Below, piece after piece: positions 18,795 through 29,080 of a DNA stretch of 64,000 nt (positions are counted from its first letter, which is position 1; every line of letters begins with the position of its first letter). The DNA lies in NCBI RefSeq assembly GCF_006381105.1, contig NZ_VDET01000002.1:713546-777545 (forward strand). The letters are read 5' to 3'. The notes beneath the pieces are model-generated. The model made no database searches, was not told the origin of the DNA, and worked only from the letters and a program-made list of their open reading frames with translations. The stretch comes from Flavicella sediminum (GTDB lineage: Bacteria > Bacteroidota > Bacteroidia > Flavobacteriales > Flavobacteriaceae). The position numbers and the translations under genes are program-made.

Positions 18795-20186
18795 TTATTT
18801 TTTTAGTTTTATAAGCTTCCCATTCGCTTTAATATTCCTTGTTGTAGCATTTCGTACTTGATTCAAAATAACAGGTAAACGTTTGTCTTCTTTCAAAGTA
18901 GTTATGAAAAAATTCTCCAAGTTTAAACCGTTAATATGTCTTGCATATACACCATAAGCCGGTAACTCCTTCACAACATAAAACTCTGGCCACCTTTTCA
19001 TATTATCATGGGTATATTCTTTTACATCCTTTTGTTTAGCATCTTCCTTATTTACACCTCCGGCTACAATAAAATCTACATTCGTAATTGATATATCTTC
19101 AATTTCATGACCAGGAATACCCGTTAAGAAAAAAGCAGAATGGCGATCTCCTTTAGAATTATCTACAACAATATTATCAAATTTCATATGATGCATTCTC
19201 TTTAAAGGTTCGTACTCTCCCTTTGGCGTATCAACACTTGCTGTTTGTTGACAAAAAGTCATAAATATTGGTCTTGGTACATTTTCCATTACTAAATTAC
19301 TAAAAGTCATATGACTCATTTCTCCTCCTTCATTTTGTTGAATTTTAAGACCTGAATCTTGAATATCTTTAAAAGTACAGTTTGATACTGTAACATAACC
19401 GATATCTCCACGGGACAATAAGCCGATTCGCATACCTCCCCATTTTGTTGTGAAATTACAATTGTTAATTGTTATATTTTTACAAGGTTTGTGAGGCAAA
19501 GAAGCTTGTAAACAAATACAATCATCACTATTATCAAAGTTTGAATTACTTACACGTACATTCTGGCAGCCATCAAAGTCCAATCCATCGCCATTAAAAT
19601 TTGCTCTACTTACAATGGTAATACCATCTACAGTAATATTGTTACAATACAACCAAGCTGTTGTCCAGGCAACTGGATTTATTAAATGAATATCTCGCAT
19701 AGATATATTAGAACAATCTTTAAAACGAATTAGCATAGGTCGTTTCATTCTACCTTTGCGAGGAAAATATTTATAGTGTCCATTTCCATCAATAGTTCCA
19801 TGCCCTTCAATTGCCATTGAGCTAGCATTTTCTGCATAAATCAAACAAGCATCTTTAGAAGGCTCTCTGCTGTACATGTTTTTATGAACGCCTTCCAAGG
19901 GGTAATCTGCTTGATTTGTACTTCCTTGTAATACTGTTCCATTATCAACATGCAATGTTACATTACTTTTCATAAAAATGGTTCCAATTACATAGACTCC
20001 TCCACCATCTACCATTACAGTTCCTCCTCCATTTTTATTACAATCGTCAATCGCTTTTTGAACTACAATTGTATTTAGTGTTAGTCCGTCATTTATAGCT
20101 CCATACTTAGCTATATTATATTCTCTTGCAAAAAGTGAGACTAAAGAAAATATCGATAAAAAAAGGCTTAATTTAAATTTACTCAT
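18795..20186 (-). CDS. Secreted GH28-like right-handed beta-helix glycosidase
   Basis: A 463-residue secreted beta-helix protein (signal peptide ending SLFAR). The fold is shown by REYNIAKYGAINDGLTLNT at the start and repeated short strands (CSNISMRDIHLINP, CKNITINNCNF). GH28 motifs are partly kept: GDGLDFDGC (for NTDG-D), NSDDCICLQ (the catalytic DD pair) and SGLKIQQ (for RIK). The usual GHG motif with the catalytic-site histidine is replaced by WGGMRIGLLSRG. The enzyme would hydrolyse alpha-linked uronic acid or a related sugar. The altered motif suggests a substrate other than homogalacturonan. It sits between a sulfatase and the DUF1080-like gene in block D. Confidence 0.82.
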   Translation of the reverse strand: MSKFKLSLFLSIFSLVSLFAREYNIAKYGAINDGLTLNTIVVQKAIDDCNKNGGGTVMVDGGGVYVIGTIFMKSNVTLHVDNGTVLQGSTNQADYPLEGVHKNMYSREPSKDACLIYAENASSMAIEGHGTIDGNGHYKYFPRKGRMKRPMLIRFKDCSNISMRDIHLINPVAWTTAWLYCNNITVDGITIVSRANFNGDGLDFDGCQNVRVSNSNFDNSDDCICLQASLPHKPCKNITINNCNFTTKWGGMRIGLLSRGDIGYVTVSNCTFKDIQDSGLKIQQNEGGEMSHMTFSNLVMENVPRPIFMTFCQQTASVDTPKGEYEPLKRMHHMKFDNIVVDNSKGDRHSAFFLTGIPGHEIEDISITNVDFIVAGGVNKEDAKQKDVKEYTHDNMKRWPEFYVVKELPAYGVYARHINGLNLENFFITTLKEDKRLPVILNQVRNATTRNIKANGKLIKLKK

Positions 20187-20195
20187 AACTTAGTC

Positions 20196-21746
20196 TTATT
20201 TTATTTCTGGAAAATACCGCATTGAAGAATACCTTTTATAGGTATCAAAAATTTCTTTATTAGAACCCACAATTCGAGGATCCTTGCTTCTTTTTAACTC
20301 TGCTAGTAATTCTTTTTTAAGAGATTTTTCAATTTTATGAATTTCTGCAATCCCTGATAAATTATTCAAACATGCTGCATCAACCTTAATATTATATAGC
20401 TCGTATTCTGGTCTTTTATCAGTTGCTAAATCAAAATAATAGCCATAGTCTTTAGAATTCTTGTTTTTTGCTAGAAACGACTTTGAAGGAGATCCATCAA
20501 TATCTGCATATACATTATCCACCAACTTGCCTTGTTTTTTTCCTTTTGGAAACATTTTTGGATCACCAGCAGGATTGCGTTCTGGTTTTAGATTCCAAAT
20601 CAACAAATAATCGTCTTTTCGAATACTTCTTTGAGGGTATCCCATATTTTCATATCGTGCAGAAGTATGTCTTTCTCTTCCTGAATACACCGCTTTTTTA
20701 GAACTCAATTTCTTTTTTCCTTTCAATACTTTCAATAAGCTTTTTCCTGTAATGGGTTGCATATTAGAAGGAATTACTTGCGCAATTTCAAGAATGGTAG
20801 GTGCCAATTCTACAAAACCAACCGGCTGACTAATTCTTTTATTTATTGAAAATTCTTTTGGGTAACGAATTGCCAAAGGAACGTGAACTCCGTAATCATA
20901 ACAATTGGCTTTGGCTCTTGGAAATGGCATTCCATTGTCTGCCGTGACAATAACCACTGTATTTTCTAATTCACCTATTTTCTCTAAATACGTTAACATC
21001 TTAGTCAAATGCAAATCGAACCACTCAATTTCTACGGCATAATCTAATAGATCCCCTTTTATCACATCGGTATCAGGAAAAAATGCTGGAACCTCAACGT
21101 CAGATAATTTTTTATTGTTTTTTTTCCAAGAATCCTTTTCATACCCTCTATGTGCCTCGTGACCTCCATACCAAAAGAAAAAGGGTTTATCTTCGTTTGC
21201 ATTTTCCATGAAATATTTAAAATTTTCAAAATAATTTTTGTCACTTATTTTATTGGTTGGCCTTCTATCATTTGCCCCCTTATAAACAATTTTACTATGG
21301 TAGGTACCAGCCGCATCTCCTTTTCTCCACAGCTTATCTTTATCACTCGTAGCATATCTAAAAGGACTTACACCCTTCCCCGCAACACCTACTGCGTATC
21401 CATTGTTTTTTAATTCATCTGTAAATGGCACATATTTCTTCATCCAAGAAGAACCATGCTGACCCGATTGTTCATTTTGCCAATGATGTCTTCCTGTTAC
21501 AATAGAACTTCTTGAAGGTGCACATCCAGGAGAGCCTGCATAGCAATTTTCAAAATAAATTCCTTCGCGCGCAACTCTGTCGAATGAAGGTGTGTTTACG
21601 AATTTACTGCCTGCAAAACTAGTGTGCGGATAGGATACATCATCACAAATGGCAAATAATATATTGGGTCTTTTCTTGTTTTTTTGTGCAGAAACCGAAA
21701 TCGCTAAAACAAAAAACAATATTGCCAAACTCTTACTTTTTTTCAT
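20196..21746 (-). CDS. Secreted S1 sulfatase 2
   Basis: A 516-residue S1 sulfatase with a signal peptide ending VSAQ. The metal-binding start is ILFAICDDVSYPHTSFAGS, where the usual DD is CDD. The maturation motif is CAPSRSSIVTGRHHWQ with the formylglycine cysteine at 75. The TADNGMPFPRAKANCYDYG segment carries the second metal site. The architecture is like heparan-N-sulfatase-type bacterial sulfatases, but the substrate cannot be told. Its first 14 bases overlap the end of the next upstream sulfatase gene, which implies translational coupling in block D. Confidence 0.93.
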   Translation of the reverse strand: MKKSKSLAILFFVLAISVSAQKNKKRPNILFAICDDVSYPHTSFAGSKFVNTPSFDRVAREGIYFENCYAGSPGCAPSRSSIVTGRHHWQNEQSGQHGSSWMKKYVPFTDELKNNGYAVGVAGKGVSPFRYATSDKDKLWRKGDAAGTYHSKIVYKGANDRRPTNKISDKNYFENFKYFMENANEDKPFFFWYGGHEAHRGYEKDSWKKNNKKLSDVEVPAFFPDTDVIKGDLLDYAVEIEWFDLHLTKMLTYLEKIGELENTVVIVTADNGMPFPRAKANCYDYGVHVPLAIRYPKEFSINKRISQPVGFVELAPTILEIAQVIPSNMQPITGKSLLKVLKGKKKLSSKKAVYSGRERHTSARYENMGYPQRSIRKDDYLLIWNLKPERNPAGDPKMFPKGKKQGKLVDNVYADIDGSPSKSFLAKNKNSKDYGYYFDLATDKRPEYELYNIKVDAACLNNLSGIAEIHKIEKSLKKELLAELKRSKDPRIVGSNKEIFDTYKRYSSMRYFPEIK

Positions 21747-23253
21747 ACTTCAATTTTAATAGATTATCCACTCTTGTTCCTTCTGGAACTTCTTTTACGT
21801 TTAATAATTCTCTTGCCTTCAACACCACATCTCCCGAATCCTTTTGCCAATTAAAAAGCACTTTACGATAATTTGAGGTCAGTTTTTTAAATTTTTCTTG
21901 GGAAGCTAAATTTTCTTCCGACTGGTCATCAGTGTTTAAGTCATACAATTCTTCTTTAGGCTTCTTTTCAAAATATGCTTTTTGTAAATCTGTCAATTTA
22001 TTTTCTTTGTACAATTTTGCCATACTTTTAAAAGTCAATGCTCTTTTTGCATAACCATTAGAATTATAGGCTAACTCAGGAAAAAAATGATGAATGTATT
22101 GATAGTCCTTAGAAATCACCATTCTTGAACAATCAAAAACACCATCCATTCCGTCTTTAGTAGCAAATAGATATTTTCTGTTTTTTGGTGCTTCACTCAA
22201 TAAATTCAAACCTTCCATCGTTTTTGGAATCGTTGTTTTAGCCACAGCGAGACAGGTTGGAGCTACATCAATAATACTAGCCAATTCAGAATTTACCGTG
22301 CCTTTTTTAATGTTGTTTGGCCAACGAATTATCATCGGAACTTTGGTACCTGTTGTCCATAACTGTTGTTTATGTCTTTGCAAAGTAGCCCCATGATCCG
22401 AAGCCAAAATAACAACCGTATTTTCGGATAAACCTTCTTTTTCAAGTGCTTGCAAAAACTTCCCAACCTCTACATCTAAATGTGAAACCGCATCCATACT
22501 AGCCGCTAAAACAGAACGAATTTCATCGGTATCTGCATAATGTGATGGAACTTTTATTTGGGTAGAATCTACCGCAACGCCATTTTCTTTTGCCCAAATT
22601 CTACCAGGAATAAATCCATGTTTCTTACCGGTTTCTATATTTGCATAAGCGAAAAAAGGTTGTTCCTTATCTTTTTTAGTCCATTGACCGCCTTTGAAAT
22701 AAGTAGCAATGTCTTTAGGATTTATTATTTGAAGATGTTCAAAAACTTCCTTTCCACTTTCTCTGTTATTTTCTGGTTTCCCTCTGTCAAAATTTAAATC
22801 TGTCTTGGCAGTTGCCCCGTATATTTTATTGTACATAAGGTCTCCATCACTGATAAAATTAACCGTAAAATAACCTGCATCCTTCATTAACTCAGTAAGT
22901 ATATGATACCCTTTGGGCAACTTATCTATATAAGAACTTCTATGATTTGCTGCTCCAATAGTTGATGCATAACAACCTGTAAACAAAGTGGTATGACTAG
23001 GACTACAAACTGTTGCTGCGGCGTAAGAACGTGTAAATAGCATTCCTTCCGAAGCGAGTTTGTCTATATTGGGAGTATGCACCAATTTATTTCCATAACA
23101 TCCAAAATTAGGATCTAGATCGTCTAAAAATAAGATTAAGATATTAGGCCTATCATTGGACTTTACTTTTTTGTTTTTATTGAACGTGTTACAAGTAAAT
23201 AAACAAACAAAAGCAAGTAATAAAAATGGACTATATTTCGACTTAAAGATCAT
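21733..23253 (-). CDS. S1 sulfatase 3 with CSPSH variant motif
   Basis: About 506 residues, starting from the ATG at 23253; a TTG at 23262 is possible. The N-terminus ends in LFTC, so it may be a lipoprotein (Cys21). S1 features are LFLDDLDPNFGCYGNK at the N-terminal metal site and LASDHGATLQRHKQQLW at the second. The maturation motif reads CSPSHTTLFTG: the cysteine (residue 83) is present, but the arginine of C-x-P-S-R is histidine (codon CAT, residue 87). That arginine is normally conserved in the C-x-P-S-R signature. The enzyme may be modified poorly, be specialised, or be inactive. The gene overlaps sulfatase 2 by 14 bases and lies 10 bp after sulfatase 4. Confidence 0.85.
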   Translation of the reverse strand: MIFKSKYSPFLLLAFVCLFTCNTFNKNKKVKSNDRPNILILFLDDLDPNFGCYGNKLVHTPNIDKLASEGMLFTRSYAAATVCSPSHTTLFTGCYASTIGAANHRSSYIDKLPKGYHILTELMKDAGYFTVNFISDGDLMYNKIYGATAKTDLNFDRGKPENNRESGKEVFEHLQIINPKDIATYFKGGQWTKKDKEQPFFAYANIETGKKHGFIPGRIWAKENGVAVDSTQIKVPSHYADTDEIRSVLAASMDAVSHLDVEVGKFLQALEKEGLSENTVVILASDHGATLQRHKQQLWTTGTKVPMIIRWPNNIKKGTVNSELASIIDVAPTCLAVAKTTIPKTMEGLNLLSEAPKNRKYLFATKDGMDGVFDCSRMVISKDYQYIHHFFPELAYNSNGYAKRALTFKSMAKLYKENKLTDLQKAYFEKKPKEELYDLNTDDQSEENLASQEKFKKLTSNYRKVLFNWQKDSGDVVLKARELLNVKEVPEGTRVDNLLKLKYEKK

Positions 23254-23263
23254 GTTTTTCAAA

Positions 23264-25210
23264 TTAATTCACTTCCAAAGACGTTGTTCTTGGTCTGATT
23301 TTTTCTTGTATCTCCCAGACTTCAGCATAATCATGTCCTAAACTTTTACAGTAACTTTTGGTTGTAGCGGTAGTTTCATCCCAAGCACTGTACAAAGTTT
23401 TTAGCTCTGAAGTTGTATTTGTATATTTTTTTCCTTGATCAACAATTCCATAATAAGACATCGGTAATTTATCCATTCCTAAAGATGTTTTCATTTTTGT
23501 TTTTTGCCTTTTTAAAGCTTCTATTATGTTTAAACCAATGCTTCTTCTTTCAGCTAAAAGGGATTGATACTTTTTGTCTTTTGATAATTTATTAAGAATT
23601 ACATGTTGTGCTTTGGTATAATAAGGTTGATAATATTCGTGAGATTTTAAAGATGTATAAGCATCTGTTTCATCAATCCAATTTCTATAAACGACATCTA
23701 AAGAGTCGACCAATTTAGGATATTTATCAATTAAATTAGTTGTTTCCGTTCCATCAGAATTCAAATTATACAACTCCCAAGGTTCATCTTTTAAATGTAA
23801 AATAGCACCATCACCACCGTTAGCTACAATTTTCCAATCATTGGCAATTAACATTCTGCTTCCTTGAAAATATCCTTTAAAATTTTCTCTATTTACTGCT
23901 TGATTCTTAAAAGCAGGAACCAGACTTTTTCCTGATAAAGGCCTTATTTCCCATGATGTTTTTAATTGTCCTTCAGCGGGTACTTTCCAAATTTCACCTG
24001 CTGGATAATTTACTTTTGCCAATTCTAAAAATGTAGGCATTAAATCTACAAGATTTCCTTTTTGTCTGGTAATACTTCCTAGTTTTAAGTTTCCTTTTGG
24101 CCAACTTACAATAAAAGGAGTAACCTGTCCACCGTTAAACGTTGAGCGTTTGTAGTTTTTAAAAGGTGTATTGGCTGCGTTTGCCCACTCAATTCCTAAT
24201 TTAGCTTGTGAGTTTTTTTCTCCAGGTTTATTATTTGGATTTTTACCATCCCACATATGACCTTCTGCATTTCCTCCATTATCTGATAGGAAAACAATCA
24301 ACGTATTTTCCTTTTTACCTGTTTCTTCTAATCTCTCAATCAATTTTCCAATATTCTGATCCATTCTATCTATCATAGCAGCATAGGTTGCCATGGTTAA
24401 ATCTGCAATATCTTTATTTTGATACTCTTGCCAAGAAGTTACTTTTTGGTCTCTTTTTGATAATTTCCAATCTGCTTGAACAATTCCCATTTTTTGTTGA
24501 CGAACAAATCGATCTTTTCTAATTTTATCCCAACCTTTTAAATACTTGCCTCTGTATTTAGCAATATCTTCTGGCCAAGCTTGTAACGGATAATGTGGTG
24601 CATTGTAAGCGATATATAGAAAAAATGGATCGTTACTATTCTTTTGTTCTTCTAAATATTTTAAGGCTTTGTTGGTAAAAGCGTCTGTAGTATAAAAATT
24701 TTCTTTTAGCTCTGGCGGAAAGGAATCCAACTCCTTTGCATCTTCCATATACTTTTGACTAGCACCTGGTTTGAAATAATTAAAAGACCCACTAACAGTC
24801 CCAAAAAAATGATCAAACCCTCTTTTTACAGGATGTTCTTTCCCGTGCCACTTTCCAGACATCAATGTTGCATAACCTGCTTTCTTTAGCATTTCGGCAA
24901 TAGTAACCCCATTTACTATTTGATCTGGAGGCCCAACACAACCGGTTTCTACAGGATACAAACCTGTTAACAATGAAGCTCTTGAGGGTGCACATTTAGA
25001 ACCATTTATAAAATGTGTAAATCGTATACCTTCATCAGCTAGTTTGTCAATATTAGGTGTTTCAATTTCTCCTCCATAACAGCCAATATCAGAATACCCT
25101 AAATCATCTGCAAAAATGACGACAATGTTGGGTCTTCCATTTTGTGCAAAAACACCTTCTTTTGAAAACACTAATATTATTAAAATAATTAATAAGATGT
25201 TTTTATTCAT
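23264..25210 (-). CDS. Secreted S1 sulfatase 4 (long arylsulfatase-like)
   Basis: A 648-residue sulfatase, the longest here, with a signal peptide ending GVFAQ. It has VIFADDLGYSDIGCYGGEIE, the maturation motif CAPSRASLLTGLYP (cysteine 73) and the second metal site FLSDNGGNAEGHMWDG. The C-terminal extension of about 130 residues beyond the usual sulfatase end is helical and charged (AERRSIGLNIIEALKRQKTK). Its start codon overlaps the stop of sulfatase 5 by 4 bases (ATGA), a sign of coupled translation. Substrate unknown; overall most like bacterial arylsulfatases. Confidence 0.93.
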   Translation of the reverse strand: MNKNILLIILIILVFSKEGVFAQNGRPNIVVIFADDLGYSDIGCYGGEIETPNIDKLADEGIRFTHFINGSKCAPSRASLLTGLYPVETGCVGPPDQIVNGVTIAEMLKKAGYATLMSGKWHGKEHPVKRGFDHFFGTVSGSFNYFKPGASQKYMEDAKELDSFPPELKENFYTTDAFTNKALKYLEEQKNSNDPFFLYIAYNAPHYPLQAWPEDIAKYRGKYLKGWDKIRKDRFVRQQKMGIVQADWKLSKRDQKVTSWQEYQNKDIADLTMATYAAMIDRMDQNIGKLIERLEETGKKENTLIVFLSDNGGNAEGHMWDGKNPNNKPGEKNSQAKLGIEWANAANTPFKNYKRSTFNGGQVTPFIVSWPKGNLKLGSITRQKGNLVDLMPTFLELAKVNYPAGEIWKVPAEGQLKTSWEIRPLSGKSLVPAFKNQAVNRENFKGYFQGSRMLIANDWKIVANGGDGAILHLKDEPWELYNLNSDGTETTNLIDKYPKLVDSLDVVYRNWIDETDAYTSLKSHEYYQPYYTKAQHVILNKLSKDKKYQSLLAERRSIGLNIIEALKRQKTKMKTSLGMDKLPMSYYGIVDQGKKYTNTTSELKTLYSAWDETTATTKSYCKSLGHDYAEVWEIQEKIRPRTTSLEVN

Positions 25211-26541
25211 TTTAAGTCGGCTTTATTTTTATCGTTAATTAATGCTTTTAATTCTGATACTTTTTTAGGAAAATCTTTTGATAAGTCTTTTATTTCTCCA
25301 AAATCTGTTGACAAATCAAACAAGCAGATTTGAAATTTTCCTTGAGTTTGATCCCATCCTTTGGTTTTGGCGATATGTAGTTTCCAATTTCCTTTACGGA
25401 CGGCTTCTATTTTACCATTGGTTGCGTAATAGAAAAACACAGCATCTTTATTTTTAAATGATGACATGTTGAATAACAAATTGCTAACATCACGTCCGTC
25501 TATATTTTTAACTTCAGAAAATTTACTCTGTGTTATATTTACAACTGTTGGAAAAATATCCATAGCCGTAACCAATTCTTCATTGGTGGTATTAGCTGGT
25601 ATTTTTCCTGGCCAAGTAGCAATAAGAGGCACTCGCATTCCACCTTCCCAAGTAGTTCCTTTGGATCCTTTTAATGGCGTTGCTTTTCCATGATTTGTCC
25701 CCATCCAAAACCCTTGATCAGGTCCATTGTCTGATGTAAATAAGATGAGTGTATTATTTGTAATTCCTTGAGCTTCTACTGTTTTTATAATTTCTCCCAC
25801 ACTCCAATCTAACTCTTGAATAGCATCTCCGTAACGACCATATTTACTTGAGTGCATAAAATCTGGAGACACATGTACCGGTGTATGTGGCATGGGATGT
25901 GCCAAATACAAGAAAAAAGGTTGATCAGAGTTTTTTGTAATAAATTCAACGGACTCTTTTGTAAATCGTTTGGTAAAAAATCGTTGATCCATACCTTCAT
26001 CAACAATTTCTGTGTTTTTATACATGGGTAGAGGAGGGGCTTTGTAATTCTGGTTTGGATAATTTCTAGCATCCATATCATTAGAATAAGGAATTCCATA
26101 GTAATAATCAAACCCTTGATTGTTCGGCATGTACTCTGAAGTTTCGTGTCCTAAATGCCATTTTCCTATACAAGCTGTTTTGTATCCATTCGATTTTAGA
26201 ACTTCTGTAATTGTTAATTCAGAAGGTAATAACCCTCCTTTAGAAAAAGGAAATAACACCCCTTTATGCATATTACTTTTGATGGGATAGTTGCCTGTAA
26301 GTAAAGCTGCTCTAGAGGGGGAACACACCGATGCTCCTACATAAAAATCTGTATAACGCATCCCGTTATTAGCCATGCTATCAAGATTTGGTGTTTTAAA
26401 AAACTCGGCTCCATAGCTTCCTAAATCTGCATAACCTAAATCATCTGCAAAAATGACAATGATATTTGGTTTCGTGTTTTGTGCACTAAGTGCGCTAACA
26501 GTAACTATAAACAACACAATTGATACTTTGAATATTTTCAT
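25207..26541 (-). CDS. Secreted S1 sulfatase 5
   Basis: A compact 444-residue S1 sulfatase. The signal peptide ends SALSAQ. The metal site is VIFADDLGYADLGSYG. The maturation motif is CSPSRAALLTGNYP (cysteine 73), and the second metal site is FTSDNGPDQGFWMGTNHGK. KWHLGH, conserved in the active-site region, is present. Its layout resembles sulfatase 10 (39926-41377), which suggests they descend from a common type within the locus. The 4-base overlap with the downstream sulfatase 4 start indicates one transcript. The upstream neighbour is the GH2 gene. Confidence 0.93.
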   Translation of the reverse strand: MKIFKVSIVLFIVTVSALSAQNTKPNIIVIFADDLGYADLGSYGAEFFKTPNLDSMANNGMRYTDFYVGASVCSPSRAALLTGNYPIKSNMHKGVLFPFSKGGLLPSELTITEVLKSNGYKTACIGKWHLGHETSEYMPNNQGFDYYYGIPYSNDMDARNYPNQNYKAPPLPMYKNTEIVDEGMDQRFFTKRFTKESVEFITKNSDQPFFLYLAHPMPHTPVHVSPDFMHSSKYGRYGDAIQELDWSVGEIIKTVEAQGITNNTLILFTSDNGPDQGFWMGTNHGKATPLKGSKGTTWEGGMRVPLIATWPGKIPANTTNEELVTAMDIFPTVVNITQSKFSEVKNIDGRDVSNLLFNMSSFKNKDAVFFYYATNGKIEAVRKGNWKLHIAKTKGWDQTQGKFQICLFDLSTDFGEIKDLSKDFPKKVSELKALINDKNKADLK

Positions 26542-26608
26542 TTTACCTTCTTTTTATTGAATTTGACAAGCAATATTTTTTTATAATACTTGCTGTATTA
26601 TTTTCCTG

Positions 26609-29059
26609 TTAGTTTGATTTTAAATTAATGATTGAAGATTCCAATCCCTTTGAATTAACTGTAAGTTTTATTGAACCTGATTCCTTCGTTGATTGTAAGA
26701 TTACCAAACATTTGCCGTTAAAAGCTGTTCTTTTATTTGCTTTAAAAGGTTCTAACCCCATATTGTCACCATTACCAACACCAGCTATAGTAGCAGCTCC
26801 TTCAATATCAAATTCTAATAAATTATTAGCAGTTGGAACTTCGTTTCCTTCTTTGTCAAAAATGGCACATTCAACATAAATTAAATCTTGCCCGTTAGCT
26901 TTCATTTCAGTTCTTCTGGTTTCAATTTTAATTTTTGAAGGTTTACCTGCTGTACGCACAATTTTTTCTGCTATAATTTTGCCATTTTTATACGAAATAG
27001 CTTTTAATTCCCCAGGATTGTAAACAACATTCCAAGTTTGGTATTCAACTTTATTTACATCATTTTTTTGTTTCCCTAACGATTTTCCATCTTGAAATAA
27101 TTCAACCTCATCTCCATTGGTATACCCATAAACTTTTACATTTTTACCCTCCATTCCTTCTAAATTCCAATGTGGAAAAATGTGTACCATAGGTTTGTCT
27201 GTCCACTGACTTTGATAGAAATAAAAACCATCTTTTGGAAATCCAGCTAAATCAATAGGTGCAAATGAAGATGAACGTGCAGGCCAACCAAAAGGAATAA
27301 CCTCCCCTAAATAATCCCAACCTGTCCAAATAAATAGCCCCATTAAAAATGGAGTTTCTTTAACCAATCTCCAAGCTTCCATACCATTTTCCCCACGAAT
27401 ATCTCTTTTTTCCACCCAATTAAAAGCATCCTCTTTTTCATACCCAAGCTTATCCCACCAAGCTGTTTTTGCACTATTATACAAATAGGTAGAACGTGGA
27501 TAAAATGATTGAGCTGATTCGTGCTCAGTGATAACTGCCATAACATTCGGAAGCAATTCACGTTCTTGATCTAATCGAGCTTGTTTGATATAATTAAACC
27601 CATAAATATCACTTGTTGCAGCAGCTTCTTGGTTAGGGCGTTTAGGATCCCAGTAACCGTGCACTCCGTTTGTTGCGGGACGATAATCTAATTTATGAAC
27701 AATAGCAACCAATCGCTTACCTATTGGCGCTCCTTCTGGAGCACGCATTTGATCAATTTCGTTACCAATACTCCACATAATTACTGAAGGATGGTTTCGA
27801 TCTCTCAATATAAAATCCGTTAAATCTTTATCGGCCCATTTTTTAAATTGATGTGCATAATTATGAACGAGTAACTTTTTCTTTTCACCATTTTGAATCG
27901 TTGCGGGTTCTTTAGGTTTTTCCCATTCATCAAAAGCTTCATTCATTACTAAAAACCCCATTTCATCGCAAACATCCATAAATTCTTCAGAAAAAGGATT
28001 GTGTGCTGTTCGAACAGCATTACACCCCATTTCTCGTAATTTTTCCAATTGACGCTCTATAGTTCTCCTATAAACAGCTGCTCCTAACGGACCGCCATCG
28101 TGATGTAAGCAAACACCTTTTAATTTAACTACTTTGCCATTTAATTTGAAACCTTCCGTAGTACTGTATTCCAATTTTCTAATACCTGTGCTATTCGTTT
28201 CGGTATACACAATTTCATTATTCAGAAGTAATTCTGTTTTTACTGCATACAAATATGGATTATCTGTATTCCATAATTTCGGATTATCCACTTTTAATGC
28301 AGTCTTATATATTTTTGAATCATTGGCTGCTAAACTTTGATTTTCTTTTTTTGAAGCAACAACAATACCTTTTTTATCTATAATTGAAGTAACAATTTCA
28401 AATTCTTTAGACTTTTTAAAATCATTGTTTATAGTCGTTTCAATTTGAAGTGTAGCTTCATTTTTTAAAACATTTTTTGGAACTATATAATTACCCCAAA
28501 CCGGAATATATAATTTATCAGTTGTAATTAATTTTACGTGTCGATAAATTCCTGTACCTGTATACCAACGTGAACCAGGTTGGTTAGAATTATCTAATTT
28601 TACGGTAATTACGTTCTCTTTTCCAAAGTTGATATATTGAGTCATATCATAATGAAAGGAGATATAGCCAAAAGGTCGTTTTCCTAATAAATGTCCATTT
28701 AAATAAACTTCTGAATTACGGTAAGCGCCATCAAAATAAATAACCATCCGTTTATTTTTTTGATCCTTAGGAACTGTAAATGATTTTCTGTAAACTACTT
28801 TTCCAGTTGGCAACCAACCACCTCTAGAAAATGAAGGATTGGCTTTACTAAAGCTCCCTTCAATACTCCAATCGTGTGGTAAATTTACGGTTCTCCAATC
28901 TGAATCATTAAAAGCTGGATTTTCTGTATTTGCTATTTCACCTGCATAAAACTTCCAGTCAAAATCAAAATTTTCATTTTTATTCCCTTCTGTCGATTTA
29001 CTGCACGCTGTACAAACTACAAGCATTAAAAACAGCAAAATATTTATCGTATTTCTCAC
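26609..29059 (-). CDS. GH2 beta-galactosidase-like lipoprotein
   Basis: An 816-residue GH2 enzyme that would cleave terminal beta-linked galactose or a related sugar. The start codon is GTG at 29059. The N-terminus has a lipobox (VVCTAC, Cys19), so it is probably anchored to a membrane. The N-terminal sugar-binding domain (WRTVNLPHDWSIEGSF, SRWYTGTGIYRHVKL), the immunoglobulin-like domain and the TIM barrel follow. The acid/base is Glu434 in WSIGNEIDQ. The nucleophile is probably Glu512 in VITEHES. C-terminal domains of DUF4982 and Ig-like type follow (FQDGKSLGKQKNDVNKVEYQ). It is in block D between sulfatases. A second GH2 of different type is at 46421-49291. Confidence 0.93.
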   Translation of the reverse strand: MRNTINILLFLMLVVCTACSKSTEGNKNENFDFDWKFYAGEIANTENPAFNDSDWRTVNLPHDWSIEGSFSKANPSFSRGGWLPTGKVVYRKSFTVPKDQKNKRMVIYFDGAYRNSEVYLNGHLLGKRPFGYISFHYDMTQYINFGKENVITVKLDNSNQPGSRWYTGTGIYRHVKLITTDKLYIPVWGNYIVPKNVLKNEATLQIETTINNDFKKSKEFEIVTSIIDKKGIVVASKKENQSLAANDSKIYKTALKVDNPKLWNTDNPYLYAVKTELLLNNEIVYTETNSTGIRKLEYSTTEGFKLNGKVVKLKGVCLHHDGGPLGAAVYRRTIERQLEKLREMGCNAVRTAHNPFSEEFMDVCDEMGFLVMNEAFDEWEKPKEPATIQNGEKKKLLVHNYAHQFKKWADKDLTDFILRDRNHPSVIMWSIGNEIDQMRAPEGAPIGKRLVAIVHKLDYRPATNGVHGYWDPKRPNQEAAATSDIYGFNYIKQARLDQERELLPNVMAVITEHESAQSFYPRSTYLYNSAKTAWWDKLGYEKEDAFNWVEKRDIRGENGMEAWRLVKETPFLMGLFIWTGWDYLGEVIPFGWPARSSSFAPIDLAGFPKDGFYFYQSQWTDKPMVHIFPHWNLEGMEGKNVKVYGYTNGDEVELFQDGKSLGKQKNDVNKVEYQTWNVVYNPGELKAISYKNGKIIAEKIVRTAGKPSKIKIETRRTEMKANGQDLIYVECAIFDKEGNEVPTANNLLEFDIEGAATIAGVGNGDNMGLEPFKANKRTAFNGKCLVILQSTKESGSIKLTVNSKGLESSIINLKSN

Positions 29060-29080
29060 TTTGTTCTATTTAATTAATTT

